Shown piece after piece: positions 26,069 to 37,973 of a stretch of DNA of 64,000 nucleotides. Where the stretch lies: NCBI GenBank assembly GCA_947500825.1, contig CANMTR010000009.1:80478-144477 (forward strand), given 5' to 3'. The first letter of the stretch is position 1. Each line of letters starts with the position of its first letter. Position numbers and translations under genes: made by a program. The notes under the pieces were generated by a model, which had not been told where the DNA came from, searched no databases, and saw only the letters and a program-made list of their open reading frames with translations. The DNA is from an uncultured Paracoccaceae bacterium (GTDB lineage Bacteria; Pseudomonadota; Alphaproteobacteria; Rhodobacterales; Rhodobacteraceae).

Positions 26069-27430
26069 GTGGCATCCCCCCGGCTAACCGTCCCGTTCAG
26101 GACGCTCTCGTTCCTCGTCGCGACGCTCCTGTTCGCGCAAGTCGCCGCGGCGGCCCCTCACGCGGCCATGGTGGTCGACGCCCGAACCGGGGAGGTCCTG
26201 CATTCGCGCAACGCGGACACGCAGCTTCACCCGGCGTCGCTGACCAAGATGATGACGCTCTACGTCGTGTTCGAGGCGGTCAAGAACGGCGAGATCGGGC
26301 TCGACGACAAGGTAACCATCTCGCGCAACGCCGCGGCCGAGCCGCCCTCGAAGGTGGGCCTGCGGTCGGGGCAGAAGATCGCCCTGCGGTACCTGATCCG
26401 GGCGGCCGCGGTGAAATCGGCCAACGACGCCGCGACCGCGCTCGGCGAGGCCATCGAGGGCTCGGAAGCAGCCTTTGCGGCGCGGATGACGCGCACGGCG
26501 AAGGCGCTCGGGATGACGCGCACCACGTTCCGCAACGCCCATGGCCTGACCCAGAGCGGGCACCTCTCCACCGCGCGGGACATGACCACGCTGGGGCGGC
26601 ACCTGTTCTACGACTACCCCGAATACTACAATCTCTTCTCGCGCAGCAGCGCCGACACCCAGATCCGCACCGTGCGCAACACCAACCGCCGCTTCCTTGG
26701 CTCCTATGCCGGGGCGGACGGGATCAAGACGGGCTATACCCGCGCCGCGGGGTTCAACCTGACGGCCTCGGCCCATCGCGGCGGGGAGCGGATCATCGCC
26801 ACCATCTTCGGCGCCCATTCCTCGGCCGACCGCAACCGCAAGGTGCAGGACCTGCTGGACATGGGCTTCTCCCGCGCGCCGACGCGGGTGGCGGTGCGCA
26901 AGCCCGTCCTGCCGGTCTACGGCAAGACCGGCGGCGCGGTGACGCTGGCCAGCTCTCTCCGGCCCGCGGGACGCCCCATCCCGGCGGTGGACCCCGTCGC
27001 CGTGGCGGCCGCCGCGCCGGACCCGGACATGGTGACACGGGCCCTCCAGGACGCCGCGCTGGCGGAGGCGGTCGCGCCCCGCGCCCGGCCCGGCGCCCGG
27101 ACGGGCGTGGACACGGCCATCGAGACCGCCGCCGTCGATGCGGCGGTCGATGCGGCAGGGACGCGCGTGGTCGCGCGGATGTCCAGTTCGGGCAGCCGGC
27201 ACTGGGGGATCAACGTGGGCCGCTATGCCTCGCGCTACCAGGCCGAGCAGGTCCTGCTGAAGACGGCGCTGACCGAGATCGGGACGCTCGACGACGCGCT
27301 GCGCAAGGTCGTGCAGAGCCCCCGCGGATGGGAGGCGAACTTCGTCGGCATGAGCGAGGACCGCGCCGCGCTGGCCTGCCGCCGCCTGAGCGCGCGCGAC
27401 GTGGATTGCGCGACCCTGGGCCCCGGCTGA
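26069..27430 (+). CDS. D-alanyl-D-alanine carboxypeptidase with C-terminal SPOR domain
   Basis: The 453-aa penicillin-binding protein has a signal peptide (FLVATLLFAQVAAAAPH) and the three active-site motifs SLTK (57-60), SAN (117-119) and KTG (220-222). It trims the terminal D-Ala from cell-wall stem peptides in the periplasm. After about residue 290 comes a low-complexity Ala/Pro linker, then a SPOR-like domain (HWGINVGRYASRYQAEQVL to ALACRRLSARDVDC), which binds denuded glycan at division sites. The start is GTG at 26069; no better in-frame start lies upstream. The fusion is common in Rhodobacterales. Confidence 0.93.
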   Translation: MASPRLTVPFRTLSFLVATLLFAQVAAAAPHAAMVVDARTGEVLHSRNADTQLHPASLTKMMTLYVVFEAVKNGEIGLDDKVTISRNAAAEPPSKVGLRSGQKIALRYLIRAAAVKSANDAATALGEAIEGSEAAFAARMTRTAKALGMTRTTFRNAHGLTQSGHLSTARDMTTLGRHLFYDYPEYYNLFSRSSADTQIRTVRNTNRRFLGSYAGADGIKTGYTRAAGFNLTASAHRGGERIIATIFGAHSSADRNRKVQDLLDMGFSRAPTRVAVRKPVLPVYGKTGGAVTLASSLRPAGRPIPAVDPVAVAAAAPDPDMVTRALQDAALAEAVAPRARPGARTGVDTAIETAAVDAAVDAAGTRVVARMSSSGSRHWGINVGRYASRYQAEQVLLKTALTEIGTLDDALRKVVQSPRGWEANFVGMSEDRAALACRRLSARDVDCATLGPG

Positions 27431-28243
27431 TCAGCCCGTCGCGGTCGCGACGCCGTTGCGCGACCACGCGCCGCCGCCGGTCGGGCGGGTGAATGTGGTG
27501 GTGGCCGTGCACTCGAAATCCGGCCTGGTGCCGGCGCCGTAGGTGTCGATCTCGATCCGGTCGCGGGTGGCCGAGAGCAGGTTGAAGGTGTTGTCCTCCC
27601 CCCTGAGCCGGTCCGACAGGCCGGTGCCCGCCTGGACGAACAGGCAGCCCGGCGCGATCGAGAACGGCATGGTGACGGTGTTGTGCAGGTGGCCCGACAG
27701 GACCACGTCGGCGCCGCCCTCGTGCATCGCAGACAGTGCGTCGTGGGCGCCGCGCATCAGCCGCTTCTCCACTTCGGGGCCGTGTTCGAGCGGATGGTGC
27801 AGGACCACGACGCGCAGCCGGTCGCCGGCGTCGGCGAAGGCGTCGCGCATCCGGCGCACCGTATGGTCCGAGAACCTGCCCCGCTGCCACGAGAACCGGT
27901 TCACCGTGTTCACACCCGCGACGATCATGCGCGAGGTCTCCAGCCGCGGCTCTAGGTCGCGGTCGATGGCGCGCTTGTAGCGGCCGAAGGGGCGCAGGAA
28001 CCGCAGGAAGAGGTTGTCGAGCGGGGTGTCGTGGTTGCCCGGAACCGACAGGGTGGGCGGCTCCAGCCGGTCGAGGAAGGCGCGGGCGCGGGCGAACTGG
28101 CCCAGGCGCGCGCGCTGGGTGAAGTCGCCCGATATGGCCACGAGGTCGGGCGAGAGGCCGTTGACCATCTTGACCAGGGGGTCCTCCAGCTCGGGGCGGT
28201 CGCGGCCGAAATGCAGGTCGCTCAGGTGCAAAATACGGGTCAT
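27431..28243 (-). CDS. Calcineurin-like metallophosphoesterase (CpdA/Icc-like)
   Basis: The 270-aa protein has all five metal-binding blocks: LSDLHFG, ISGDFTQR, PGNHD, VLHHPLEHG and LSGHLHN. Spacing is that of class III cyclic-nucleotide-type phosphodiesterases, although CpdA activity on cAMP is only inferred. It overlaps the lipid kinase gene by 4 bp (stop/start ATGA), so both are translated from one message. Its stop faces the end of the carboxypeptidase gene directly. Confidence 0.9.
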   Translation of the reverse strand: MTRILHLSDLHFGRDRPELEDPLVKMVNGLSPDLVAISGDFTQRARLGQFARARAFLDRLEPPTLSVPGNHDTPLDNLFLRFLRPFGRYKRAIDRDLEPRLETSRMIVAGVNTVNRFSWQRGRFSDHTVRRMRDAFADAGDRLRVVVLHHPLEHGPEVEKRLMRGAHDALSAMHEGGADVVLSGHLHNTVTMPFSIAPGCLFVQAGTGLSDRLRGEDNTFNLLSATRDRIEIDTYGAGTRPDFECTATTTFTRPTGGGAWSRNGVATATG

Positions 28244-29151
28244 TCGGTCGGGTTCGGCGCCTCTGTATCGGGCAGGATGATGGTGAGCGGCGCTTCGGCC
28301 ATGCGAAAGTGGAACGGCCCGCGGGTGCGGGCCTTCTCGCCGTCGAAGGCCAGGAGCGCGCGCTTGTCGCCGGTTTCGATGGTCAGCTCCCGCGGGGTGA
28401 GCAGGTCGTAGTCGCGTCCCCGGAGCGGCTTGCCGATGGTCAGCCGGAACGTCATCGCGAAAAGCTGGCGCCGGGTCGAGGCGCGGGCCACGAGGACGGC
28501 GAAGCGGTCGTCGTCGATCGCGTCCGAGCCCTCGATGCCGAACCGTTCGAGCTGGTAGGCGGAGCGGGCCACGAAGACGAGCGCGGAGCGGCGCGTGCTG
28601 CTTTCGCCGTCTGCGGTGATGGTCATCTTCATGGGCTTGCGGAACTTGGCGAACGTCTTGAGCACGGACCAGTGGGCGGCGGCGCGGAACCGGCCCCAGC
28701 GGGAATAGACGGTCTCGCGCTCCCGCAGGATGGCGGGGTAGATGCCGAGCGAGGCGTTGTTAAGGAAGGCCTGTCCGTTGACCTGGCCGATCCGGATGTC
28801 GTGGGGGTGCCCCTCCAGGATCTCGGCCGCGGCCTGCTCGGGCTCCTCCGACAGGCCGAGGCCACGCGCGAAGAAGTTGAACGTCCCGAGCGGCAGCACC
28901 GCCATGGGAACGCCCTTTCCCAGCATCGCGCCGGCCACCGCCATCACCGTGCCGTCGCCGCCCGCGGCGACGACGATCTCCGGCTCCTCGGTCAGAACGC
29001 GGGCGACGGTGTCGTCGATCGGGTCCGACGCGTCCCAGTCGAAGCGCATGGCGCCGTCGCCCATGGCCGCGAGGGCGCGTTCGATGGCGTCGGCGTCACG
29101 GCTGTTCTGGCCGGATTTCTTGTTCGCGACGAGGCAGATGCGGCGGGACAT
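28240..29151 (-). CDS. Diacylglycerol kinase catalytic-domain lipid kinase
   Basis: The 303-aa protein has the DAGK fold: nucleotide-binding VAAGGDGTVMAVAGAM (GGDGT at 64-68), LPLGTFNFFARGLGL, and FLNNASLGIYPAI in the second domain. Relatives (YegS, BmrU, sphingosine kinase-like) phosphorylate lipids at the inner membrane face. The substrate is unknown. Its stop overlaps the start of the phosphoesterase gene, suggesting a two-gene operon. Confidence 0.9.
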   Translation of the reverse strand: MSRRICLVANKKSGQNSRDADAIERALAAMGDGAMRFDWDASDPIDDTVARVLTEEPEIVVAAGGDGTVMAVAGAMLGKGVPMAVLPLGTFNFFARGLGLSEEPEQAAAEILEGHPHDIRIGQVNGQAFLNNASLGIYPAILRERETVYSRWGRFRAAAHWSVLKTFAKFRKPMKMTITADGESSTRRSALVFVARSAYQLERFGIEGSDAIDDDRFAVLVARASTRRQLFAMTFRLTIGKPLRGRDYDLLTPRELTIETGDKRALLAFDGEKARTRGPFHFRMAEAPLTIILPDTEAPNPTE

Positions 29152-29207
29152 GGCACTCCGGGGGGATACGGTCTGACGGCAACGCGCCGCCGGCGGAATC
29201 GTTGCCG

Positions 29208-30815
<1,608 letters not shown>

Positions 30816-30838
30816 CGCCTCTGTCCTCTGCCCGGGCA

Positions 30839-32056
30839 TCACTGGAAGGTCTTTCGCGGGTCGAAGGCGTCGCGGACGCCTTCGAAGATGAACACCAGCA
30901 GCGACAGCATGACGGCGAAGGTGAAGAACGCCGTGAAGGCCAGCCACGGCGCCTGGAGGTTCTGCTTGGCCTGGAGCGTCAGCTCTCCCAGGGACGGCGC
31001 CGAGGAGGGCAGGCCGAAGCCCAGGAAGTCGAGGCTGGCCAGCGTGGAGATCGTGCCGGTGATGATGAAGGGCAGCATGGTCACGGTCGCGACCATGGCG
31101 TTCGGGAGCATGTGGCGGAACATGATCGTCCAGTTGCCGACGCCCAGCGCCCGGGCCGCGCGGATGTACTCGAAGTTGCGCGCGCGCAGGAACTCGGCCC
31201 GCACGACGCCCACCAGCGCGGGCCAGCCGAACAGCACGGTGACGAAGACCAGCAGCCAGAAACTTCGCCCAAGGATCGCGAACAGGATGATGATGACGTA
31301 GAGAGACGGGGTGGAGACCCAGATCTCGATGATCCGCTGGAAGACGAGGTCGGTCCAGCCGCCGAAGAAGCCCTGAACCGCGCCGGCGACGATGCCGATG
31401 AGGGAGGTCGCGACGGTCACGATGAGGGTGAACAGGATCGACAGGCGAAAGCCGTAGATCACCCGGGCGACCACGTCGCGCGCGGTGTCGTCGGTGCCCA
31501 GCCAGTGCTGGCCGTCGGGGGCCGAGGGCGCGGCGCCGTCGATGTCGTTGATCGTGTCGAAGCTGTAGGGGATCGGCGGCCACAGCAGCCATCCGGCCTC
31601 GGCCCCGTCGGCGGTGGCGCCGCTCTCGATCAGCTCCAAGGGCGTGTCGAAGCACTCCACCATGCCGCCCGTCTGGATCAGGCAGCGCACCTCGACGTCG
31701 GAATAGACCGCTTCGGTGCGGAAGTCGCCGCCGAAGGCCGTCTCGGGGTAGAAGCTGAACACGGGCCAGTAGACCTCGCCCTGGTAGCTCACCGCGATCG
31801 GCTTGTCGTTGGCGATGAACTCGGCGCAGAGCGACAGCCCGAACAGGATCGTGAACAGGACGAGGGACCAGAAGGCACGCCCGTTGCGGCGGAAGTTGCG
31901 CCAGCGCCGCTCGTTGAGGGGGCTGAGGCCGCGCCTGCGGCGGCGCGGCGAGACGGGGGGCGGGGCGTCGTGGCCGCCGGCCCCGGGGTGGGGCGGCGGG
32001 CTTTCGAGGCCGGGCTCGGTGGGGCCGTGGCCGGAATGGGTGTCCAGATGCGTCAC
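30839..32056 (-). CDS. yejE: Peptide ABC transporter permease, YejE-like
   Basis: The 405-aa permease has a charged, proline-rich cytoplasmic N-terminus, the OppC-type helix SPLNERRWRNFRRNGRAFWSLV, a large periplasmic insert (to about residue 190), and a core of five membrane helices with the EAA-like loop AEFLRARNFEYIRAARALG. The insert contains HWLGTDDTARDVVARVIYG, characteristic of YejE/DppC. It lies between yejF and yejB with gaps of 23 and 1 bp. Confidence 0.93.
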   Translation of the reverse strand: MTHLDTHSGHGPTEPGLESPPPHPGAGGHDAPPPVSPRRRRRGLSPLNERRWRNFRRNGRAFWSLVLFTILFGLSLCAEFIANDKPIAVSYQGEVYWPVFSFYPETAFGGDFRTEAVYSDVEVRCLIQTGGMVECFDTPLELIESGATADGAEAGWLLWPPIPYSFDTINDIDGAAPSAPDGQHWLGTDDTARDVVARVIYGFRLSILFTLIVTVATSLIGIVAGAVQGFFGGWTDLVFQRIIEIWVSTPSLYVIIILFAILGRSFWLLVFVTVLFGWPALVGVVRAEFLRARNFEYIRAARALGVGNWTIMFRHMLPNAMVATVTMLPFIITGTISTLASLDFLGFGLPSSAPSLGELTLQAKQNLQAPWLAFTAFFTFAVMLSLLVFIFEGVRDAFDPRKTFQ

Positions 32057-32057
32057 G

Positions 32058-33134
32058 TCAGCCCTCGCGCGTCTCGAAGTCGATCCGGGGGTCGACGAAG
32101 ACGTACATCAGGTCCGACAGGATGCCCACCACGAGGCCGATCAGCCCGAAGAAGAACAACGTGCCGAAGATCACCGGGTAGTCGCGCGCCACCGCCGCCT
32201 CGAACCCGAGACGGCCCAGCCCGTCGAGGGAGAAGATCGTCTCGATGATGAGGCTGCCGCCGAAGAACACGCCGATGAAGACGGCCGGGAACCCGGCGAT
32301 GATGATCAGCATCGCGTTGCGGAACACGTGGCCGTAGAGCACCGAGGATTCCTTCAGCCCCTTGGCGCGCGCCGTGACCACGTACTGCTTTTTGATCTCG
32401 TCGAGGAACGAGTTCTTGGTCAGCAGCGTCAGCGTCGCGAAGGCCGAGATGGTGGAGGCCAGGACCGGCAGCGTGATGTGCCACAGGTAGTCGCCGATCT
32501 TGCCCAAGACCGAGAGCTGCTCGAAATTGTCCGAGGTCAGGCCCCTGAGCGGGAAGATCTGGAAGTAGGACCCCCCGGCGAACAGCACCAGGAGCAGGAT
32601 CGCGAACAGGAAGCCGGGGATCGCGTAGGCCACGATGATCAGCGCCGAGGTCCAGGTGTCGAAGCTCGACCCGTCCCTGACCGCCTTGCGGATGCCCAGC
32701 GGGATCGAGATCAGGTAGGCGATCACGGTCGACCACAGGCCCAGCGTGATGGACACGGGCAGCTTCTCGATCACGAGGTCGATCACCCCGATGGAGCGGA
32801 AGTAGCTCTCGCCGAAGTCGAAGCGCACGTAGTTCCAGATCATCGACGCGAACCGCTCCAGCGGCGGCTTGTCGAAGCCGAATTCCTGCTCCAGCTCGGC
32901 GATGAAGTCGGCCGGCAGGCCGCGTGCGCCGGCGTAGTCGCTGCTGGCCCCCCCGGAGATCTCCGATCCGCCGCCGGAGAAGTTCTGGAACGCGTCGCCG
33001 CCGCCCTCCATCCGGGCGATGACCTGCTCGATCGGGCCGCCGGGGACGAATTGCGTGAGCACGAAATTGACCACCATGATCCCGAACAGGGTCGGAACGA
33101 TCAGCAGCAGCCGTCGGAGGATGTATCCGCCCAT
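32058..33134 (-). CDS. yejB: Peptide ABC transporter permease, YejB-like
   Basis: The 358-aa protein opens with [33 protein letters not shown], the DppB/OppB-type first helix. It has a periplasmic insert (from about residue 45 to 130) and a five-helix permease core with [18 protein letters not shown] as the ATPase-coupling loop. It forms the transmembrane heterodimer with YejE. Confidence 0.94.
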   Translation of the reverse strand: MGGYILRRLLLIVPTLFGIMVVNFVLTQFVPGGPIEQVIARMEGGGDAFQNFSGGGSEISGGASSDYAGARGLPADFIAELEQEFGFDKPPLERFASMIWNYVRFDFGESYFRSIGVIDLVIEKLPVSITLGLWSTVIAYLISIPLGIRKAVRDGSSFDTWTSALIIVAYAIPGFLFAILLLVLFAGGSYFQIFPLRGLTSDNFEQLSVLGKIGDYLWHITLPVLASTISAFATLTLLTKNSFLDEIKKQYVVTARAKGLKESSVLYGHVFRNAMLIIIAGFPAVFIGVFFGGSLIIETIFSLDGLGRLGFEAAVARDYPVIFGTLFFFGLIGLVVGILSDLMYVFVDPRIDFETREG

Positions 33135-33138
33135 GGGT

Positions 33139-35073
33139 TCAGAGCGCCCCGGCCTCGCGCAGTTCCTGCGCCCTGTCCGCGTCGTACCACCACAGGTCCA
33201 GCGCCCCGAGGGTCAGCGGCGGCAGGGGGTCTGGATGGTCGTAGACGTCCCAGTAGGCCACGAGGTGCTGGGCCGAGTACCATTGCGGAATCCAGAAGCC
33301 GTAGGCGCGCAGCACCCGGTCGAGCGCCCGCGCGCCGGTCTCGACCTCGTCGAGCGTGTCGGCCGCGATCACCTCGGTGATGAGCCTGTCCACTGCCGGG
33401 TTCGAGAGCGCCATGAGGTTGCGCGAGCTGTCCTCGGCGGTGGAGCTGTCGAACCACTGGCGCAGCCCCAGCCCCGGCTCGTAGCCCTGGGTCAGGGTGT
33501 GGTTCGTCAGGTCCCACGCGCCCTCGCGCCGGCGCTGCACGTACTGGGCGCTGTCCACGCGCTCCAGCCGCGCATCGACCCCGATGCGGCGCAGGTTCTC
33601 GACATAGGGGTTCACGATCCGATCGTAGAGCGGCGAGGTCTGCAGGATCGTCAGGGACAGGGTCTGCCCGTCCTTCGTGCGGTAGCGCGCGCCGTCCTCG
33701 AAGGTCCAGCCGGCATCCTCCAGCAGGCGCGTGGCCTCGCGCAGCACCCCGCGGGGCGGCGTGTTGCCCCCGGCCTCGTTGACCTGCGGCAGGGCGGCGT
33801 CCTCGGTCAGGATGCCGTCCGGCAGGAGGTCCTCCTCCACCAGGGGTCGCAGCAGCGCGGCCTCGTCCTCGCCCGGGGGGCCTTCCGCCATCAGGTCGGT
33901 GTTCTGCCAGAACGAGACGGGACGCTCGTAGAGGCCGTAGAACAGCGTCTCGTTGGACCATTCGAAGTTGAATACCTTCGACACCGCCTCGCGCACCGAC
34001 CTGTCCTGCCACGGTGCGCGGCGGAGGTTGAAGACGAAGCCCTGGGCGGCGCCGATCGAGCCGTCGGGAAGTTCCGTCTTGATAACCTCGCCGTCGCGCA
34101 CCGCGGGGAAATCGTAGGAGGTCGCCCAGTCGAGGGAGGAGTTCTCTTCGCGGAAGAGGTATTCGCCCGCGCTGAACGCCTCCATCGAGGCGGAGGCGTC
34201 GGCGAACACCTCGACGCGGATCGTCTCGAAGTTCCAGCGGCCGCGGTTGATCGGCAGGTCGGCGGCCCACCAGTCGGGGTCCTTGCGATAGACGGCGGAG
34301 CGGCCGATATCGACCCGGTCGAGCACGTAGGGGCCGGTGCCGATGAAGGGCCGGGACTGGCTCTCGTCGATGCGCAGCCCCTCCTCTTCGAACTGCTCCT
34401 CCGAGATCGCCGTAGCCAGCCCGGCGATGCCGATCCGGTCGCGGACGGGCGATTCCTCGGAGAAGGAGAAGCGGATGCGCCGCTCGTCCAGCACCTCGAT
34501 ATCGGTGATGAAGTTCTGCACGATGTTGCGGAACTCGGCGATGCCCTGCTCCAGGATCGTCTCGTAGAAGAAGGCCACGTCGGAGGCCTCGACCGGGCTG
34601 CCGTCGTGGAAGGTGATGCCCTCGCGCAGCGTGAAGGTCACCGACGAGACGTCCTCTGGATAGGACATCGTCTCGCACAGGTAGCAGTAGAGCGCGTAGG
34701 GGTCGTCCGCCGTGCTGGTCAGCATGCTCTCGTAGACGACCTCCGACGCGGTGCCCTCGGGCACGCCACGGCGGGTCCACAGATTGAAGCTGTCGAAGAC
34801 GAGCGTGGTGGAGAAGCTCATCTCGCCGCCCTTGGGGGCGTCGGGGTCGACGTAGCCGAGATGCTCGAAGTCGGGCCCGTAAACCGGCTCGCCGAAATTG
34901 GTATAGGCGTGGGTCTCGGTCACCTCGCCGGAACCGCCTTCCGCCCCTTCCTGGGCGGGGGCCGCGCCGGCCAGCGACAGCGCCGCCGCTCCGGCCAGGA
35001 ACCCGGCGGGCATCCGGTGCCGCGGGGCGGGCAGGGCGCGGATGAGGGCGCGGGCGGATCTGGGGGGCGTCAT
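33139..35073 (-). CDS. yejA: Extracellular solute-binding protein, YejA-like (peptide ABC importer)
   Basis: The 644-aa protein has a signal peptide ([19 protein letters not shown]) and the family 5 solute-binding fold: [68 protein letters not shown] and [12 protein letters not shown]. It binds peptides in the periplasm for YejBEF; homologues import microcin C-like peptides and murein-derived peptides. It is the first gene of yejA-B-E-F, transcribed on the minus strand. Confidence 0.93.
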   Translation of the reverse strand: MTPPRSARALIRALPAPRHRMPAGFLAGAAALSLAGAAPAQEGAEGGSGEVTETHAYTNFGEPVYGPDFEHLGYVDPDAPKGGEMSFSTTLVFDSFNLWTRRGVPEGTASEVVYESMLTSTADDPYALYCYLCETMSYPEDVSSVTFTLREGITFHDGSPVEASDVAFFYETILEQGIAEFRNIVQNFITDIEVLDERRIRFSFSEESPVRDRIGIAGLATAISEEQFEEEGLRIDESQSRPFIGTGPYVLDRVDIGRSAVYRKDPDWWAADLPINRGRWNFETIRVEVFADASASMEAFSAGEYLFREENSSLDWATSYDFPAVRDGEVIKTELPDGSIGAAQGFVFNLRRAPWQDRSVREAVSKVFNFEWSNETLFYGLYERPVSFWQNTDLMAEGPPGEDEAALLRPLVEEDLLPDGILTEDAALPQVNEAGGNTPPRGVLREATRLLEDAGWTFEDGARYRTKDGQTLSLTILQTSPLYDRIVNPYVENLRRIGVDARLERVDSAQYVQRRREGAWDLTNHTLTQGYEPGLGLRQWFDSSTAEDSSRNLMALSNPAVDRLITEVIAADTLDEVETGARALDRVLRAYGFWIPQWYSAQHLVAYWDVYDHPDPLPPLTLGALDLWWYDADRAQELREAGAL

Positions 35074-35184
35074 GGCAACTCCGTCACGGGGTGCGGGGGC
35101 GTGGCGGGAGGCTAAGTGCCGCGACGCGACATCTGCAAGTCGAATTGTCTTGAGCGGGGCGTGATGGCCGGGCCCGATACGAAG

Positions 35185-35207
35185 ACGGCCGCCCCGTGGG
35201 CGGCCGT
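35185..35207 (-). terminator. GC-rich hairpin downstream of the cytochrome c gene
   Basis: ACGGCCGCC (35185-35193) and GGCGGCCGT (35199-35207) form a perfect 9-bp stem with a 5-base loop, about 30 bp beyond the cytochrome c stop. On the minus strand it is followed by TCTTCG, a weak T stretch. It probably ends the cytochrome transcript and insulates it from the yej operon. Confidence 0.5.
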
Positions 35208-35236
35208 GCGGTGTTCCCGGGCCGGGATGCGGCGCC

Positions 35237-35752
35237 TCAGCCGCCCGTGGTCTGCAGGTAGGCGATCAGGTTCGCCCGGTCCTCGACCGAGGGCAGGCCG
35301 TTGAAGGACATGATCGTTCCCGGCGCCTCGCCCTGCGGGTCGGCGAGGAAGGTGTTCAGGTTCTCCGGCGTCCAGCTCTCGAAATGCTCCTCGAGCGCGC
35401 CCGAGTAGTTGAAGCCCGACACCGCATCGACCTCCCGCTCCACCACGCCGTCCAGGTGCGGGCCCACGGCGTTGGAGCCATCCAGGTTGTGGCAGGCGCG
35501 GCACTTGCCGAACACCCGCTCGCCCGCGCTCGCGTCGGCCGAGGCGAAGACCTCCTCGAAGGGGACTTCGGCTTCCTCTTCGCCGCCGCCCTCTTCCTCG
35601 GGGACCTCGACCGCGTAGGCCTGCTCGTGCTCGCCGCCATGGTCGCCGCCCACGTGGTAGATCAGCTCGCCCCCCCAGATGCCCAGCAGGAACACCAGCA
35701 GGGTTCCGCAGAATCCGGCCACGATCTTGGTCAGGGTCATGGTATCGAACAT
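35237..35752 (-). CDS. Membrane-anchored class I cytochrome c
   Basis: The 171-aa protein has an uncleaved N-terminal helix (IVAGFCGTLLVFLLGIWGGELIYHV), an acidic Glu-rich linker, and a cytochrome c domain with heme motif KCRACHN and the C-terminal axial methionine in TIMSFNGL. This is the CycM/cytochrome c552 layout that ferries electrons between the bc1 complex and cytochrome oxidase in Paracoccus-like bacteria. GTG at 35785 would add 11 residues; ATG at 35752 is preferred because it leads straight into the anchor. Confidence 0.92.
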   Translation of the reverse strand: MFDTMTLTKIVAGFCGTLLVFLLGIWGGELIYHVGGDHGGEHEQAYAVEVPEEEGGGEEEAEVPFEEVFASADASAGERVFGKCRACHNLDGSNAVGPHLDGVVEREVDAVSGFNYSGALEEHFESWTPENLNTFLADPQGEAPGTIMSFNGLPSVEDRANLIAYLQTTGG

Positions 35753-35858
35753 GGGGGTGGTCGCCTCGTGTCGCTTATCGCGCACTCTCTATCCGCAATG
35801 ACGCGCGAACTGCAAGCGTCGAGGCTTGCGACGATCCGCCTCCCGATGCCCTCGCGCG

Positions 35859-36773
35859 TCAGCCGCGCGGGTGGGCCTTCTCGTAGACGGCCATCAGCCG
35901 CGCGGTATCCACGCCCGTATAGGCTTGCGTGGTGGACAGCGACGCGTGGCCCAGCAGCTCCTGGATCGCGCGCAGGTCGCCCCCCGCATCCAGCAGGTGG
36001 GTGGCGAAGGAATGGCGCAGCGCGTGGGGCGTGGCCGAGGCCGGCAGGCCGAGCTGCATCCGCGCCGTCTCCATGGTGCGGGCCACGAGCCGGGCGCCGA
36101 GCCGGCCCCCCTTGGCGCCGCGGAACAGCGGATCGTCGGGCTGGGAGGGGAACGGGCAGATCGCGCGGTAAGCCTCCACGCAGGTGCGCGCGGCGGGCAG
36201 GACCGGCACGATCCGCTCCTTGCCGCCCTTGCCGAAGATGCGCAGCGTCTCGGGCAGGGGGGCGTCGCGCGCATCGAGGCCCAGCGCCTCCGAGATTCGC
36301 AACCCGCACCCCCACAGCAGGGTCAGGACCGCCACGTCGCGCGCGGCGATCCAGGGCACGGCCGCCTGCGCCTCCACCGCCGCGATGAGCCCGCGCGCCG
36401 CCTCGGGCGCGACGGGGCGGGGCAGGCGGCGCTTGAAGCGGGGCGCGCGCGCCGACAGGATCGCGGTCACGTCCACGTCGTCGCGCTCGGCGATCCAGCC
36501 GGCGAAACCCTTCACCGCCGACAACGCCCGGGCGAGGGACCGGGCCGACAGGCCGTCGGCGCGCTCGGCGGCCATCCAGGCGCGCATGTCCGCCAGCCGG
36601 ACGGCCCGCACGAGCGCGAGTCCCGTCTCCTCGCCCATGTGTTCCTGCTGGAAGGCGAGAAACCCCACGAGGTCGGCGCGGTAGGCCTCCACCGTGGCGG
36701 GCGCCGCGCCCTCGACCCCCGCCAGATGCGCCAGCCAGCGCTCCAGCGCGTCGGCGAGACCGGGGGAGATCAC
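35859..36773 (-). CDS. xerC: Tyrosine recombinase XerC
   Basis: The 304-aa protein is a site-specific recombinase for chromosome dimer resolution. It has an N-terminal SAM-like core-binding domain and catalytic residues in GCGLRISEALGL (Arg), GKGGKERIVPV (Lys), HALRHSFATHLL (His/Arg), LGHASLSTTQAYT (His and nucleophile Tyr). Placement directly after the DUF484 gene, with a 4-bp overlap, is the conserved bacterial arrangement. This is the housekeeping enzyme and is unrelated to the island integrases at 49.9 kb and beyond. Confidence 0.95.
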   Translation of the reverse strand: MISPGLADALERWLAHLAGVEGAAPATVEAYRADLVGFLAFQQEHMGEETGLALVRAVRLADMRAWMAAERADGLSARSLARALSAVKGFAGWIAERDDVDVTAILSARAPRFKRRLPRPVAPEAARGLIAAVEAQAAVPWIAARDVAVLTLLWGCGLRISEALGLDARDAPLPETLRIFGKGGKERIVPVLPAARTCVEAYRAICPFPSQPDDPLFRGAKGGRLGARLVARTMETARMQLGLPASATPHALRHSFATHLLDAGGDLRAIQELLGHASLSTTQAYTGVDTARLMAVYEKAHPRG

Positions 36774-37456
36774 AGGAGCCGCCCCAGCGCCCGCTCGACC
36801 ATCCCGGCGAAGTAGTCGAGCAGGTCCGTGCCCTGCCCGGGGGCGAATTGCTGCGGATCGCGCGAGCCCATGACGAGAAGGCCGGGCGATTGGCCGGTCC
36901 CCATGTCGAGCCTCAGGCAGGCCTCCGAGGAGATGTAGGCGGCCGCCGCGCCGTGAATCGCCGCCGCGCCGCCCGCGACCTGCCGAAGCGTGACGCGGCG
37001 CGGCGCCCCGTCCCGGCCCGACCCGGCGTGGAGCGCGACATCCCCCGGGTCCGCGAGGTCCAGCGCGTCGGTGCGGGGGGCGCCCGGTCCCGCCTCCAGG
37101 AGGAGGCGCAGGGACTCGACCCGCAAGATCTCGGCCACCGGCCCCGACAGGGTCGCGAGGAAGTCGGTCAGGGTGCGCGGCTCCATCAGCGCCAGGGTCG
37201 CGCGGTGGATCATGTTGGTCCCGGCGAGGTTCTCGTAGGCGGCGGCGATCACCGTGCGGTGGGTGTCCTCCAGCCGGTCGAGCCGGGCCTCGAGCCTGTC
37301 CATGGCGATGGCGCGCATGTCGATGACGTTGTCGCCGCGCAGGGCGTCGGCCGCCCCGGCCAGGGCGCGCATCAGCTCGGTATCCTCCAGGATGCGGTCC
37401 GGGCTGGACAGGAAGCTCTCGCGGATATCGGGATCGGCCAGGGGATGGGTGGTCAT
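36770..37456 (-). CDS. DUF484 family protein
   Basis: The 228-aa protein matches DUF484: a helical N-terminus ([18 protein letters not shown]), a coiled segment [32 protein letters not shown], and a GAF-like C-terminal domain. It precedes xerC with overlapping stop/start, as in many proteobacteria. Function is unknown. The ORF is open to 37855, but ATG at 37456 matches the family start ([10 protein letters not shown]). Confidence 0.87.
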   Translation of the reverse strand: MTTHPLADPDIRESFLSSPDRILEDTELMRALAGAADALRGDNVIDMRAIAMDRLEARLDRLEDTHRTVIAAAYENLAGTNMIHRATLALMEPRTLTDFLATLSGPVAEILRVESLRLLLEAGPGAPRTDALDLADPGDVALHAGSGRDGAPRRVTLRQVAGGAAAIHGAAAAYISSEACLRLDMGTGQSPGLLVMGSRDPQQFAPGQGTDLLDYFAGMVERALGRLL

Positions 37457-37825
37457 GGGCGAACCTGCTCGGAATGATGTTTTTCCCGTCAGCCTAGCGC
37501 GACGCACGGGGCGCGTCCCAGCGAAATCGTCGGGGCTCCGGCGCGGGGACGCCCGCGATGCCCGGATGCGACAGCCGGCCCGGATGACCGGCCCCCGCCC
37601 GGCGCGCCGTGTCGCGCCACACCGCCGAGATCGGCGGCCACGCGGTCGGGGGCGCGTCCCTGCCGCCCACATCCGCCGCCTGCCGGGCGAGCGTCCCGGT
37701 GCGCCGGGCCTCGCGGTGCCCGGAATGCCCGTGGGCCCGACGGGGACGGAGAGGGAGAACCGCGCTGATCCCTGCGCCTCTCCACAGACGGATCGACGGA
37801 GGTTTTCGCCCGGCACGGCTGAGGC
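37457..37825. other. 369-bp gap with no supported gene
   Basis: The stretch between the DUF484 gene and the tRNA is GC-rich. Open frames here (for example 37489-37785 minus) have arginine/proline-rich translations typical of shadow frames and no ribosome site. It should contain the DUF484-xerC promoter. No hairpin or repeat stood out. Confidence 0.5.
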
Positions 37826-37902
37826 TGGTGACCCCGGCAGGATTCGAACCTGCAACCTGCCCCTTAGGAGGGGGCTGCTCTATCCAGTTGAGCCACGGGG
37901 CC
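37826..37902 (-). tRNA. tRNA-Arg (anticodon CCT)
   Basis: On the minus strand the sequence folds into a full cloverleaf. Acceptor GGCCCCG pairs with CGGGGTC, the D arm is GCTC/GAGC, anticodon stem GCCCC/GGGGC holds loop CTCCTAA with anticodon CCT, and T arm GCAGG-TTCGAAT-CCTGC is standard. The discriminator is A and CCA is encoded (37826-37828). It reads AGG codons. Confidence 0.97.
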
Positions 37903-37973
37903 GCCGGAACGGATCATCCCATTCCCGGGCGTCGGGCGCAATGGGGCCGGCGCACCCGGGCGGCCTGGCAGGG

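Noticed and set aside
35116-35304. Short + strand ORF over the cytochrome c terminator
   Set aside because: No ribosome site, and it overlaps the hairpin and the end of the cytochrome gene.
37826-37902. tRNA-Arg as the attachment site of the island
   Set aside because: Both flanks are core genes and there is no integrase beside it; the island begins 12 kb away at dusA.
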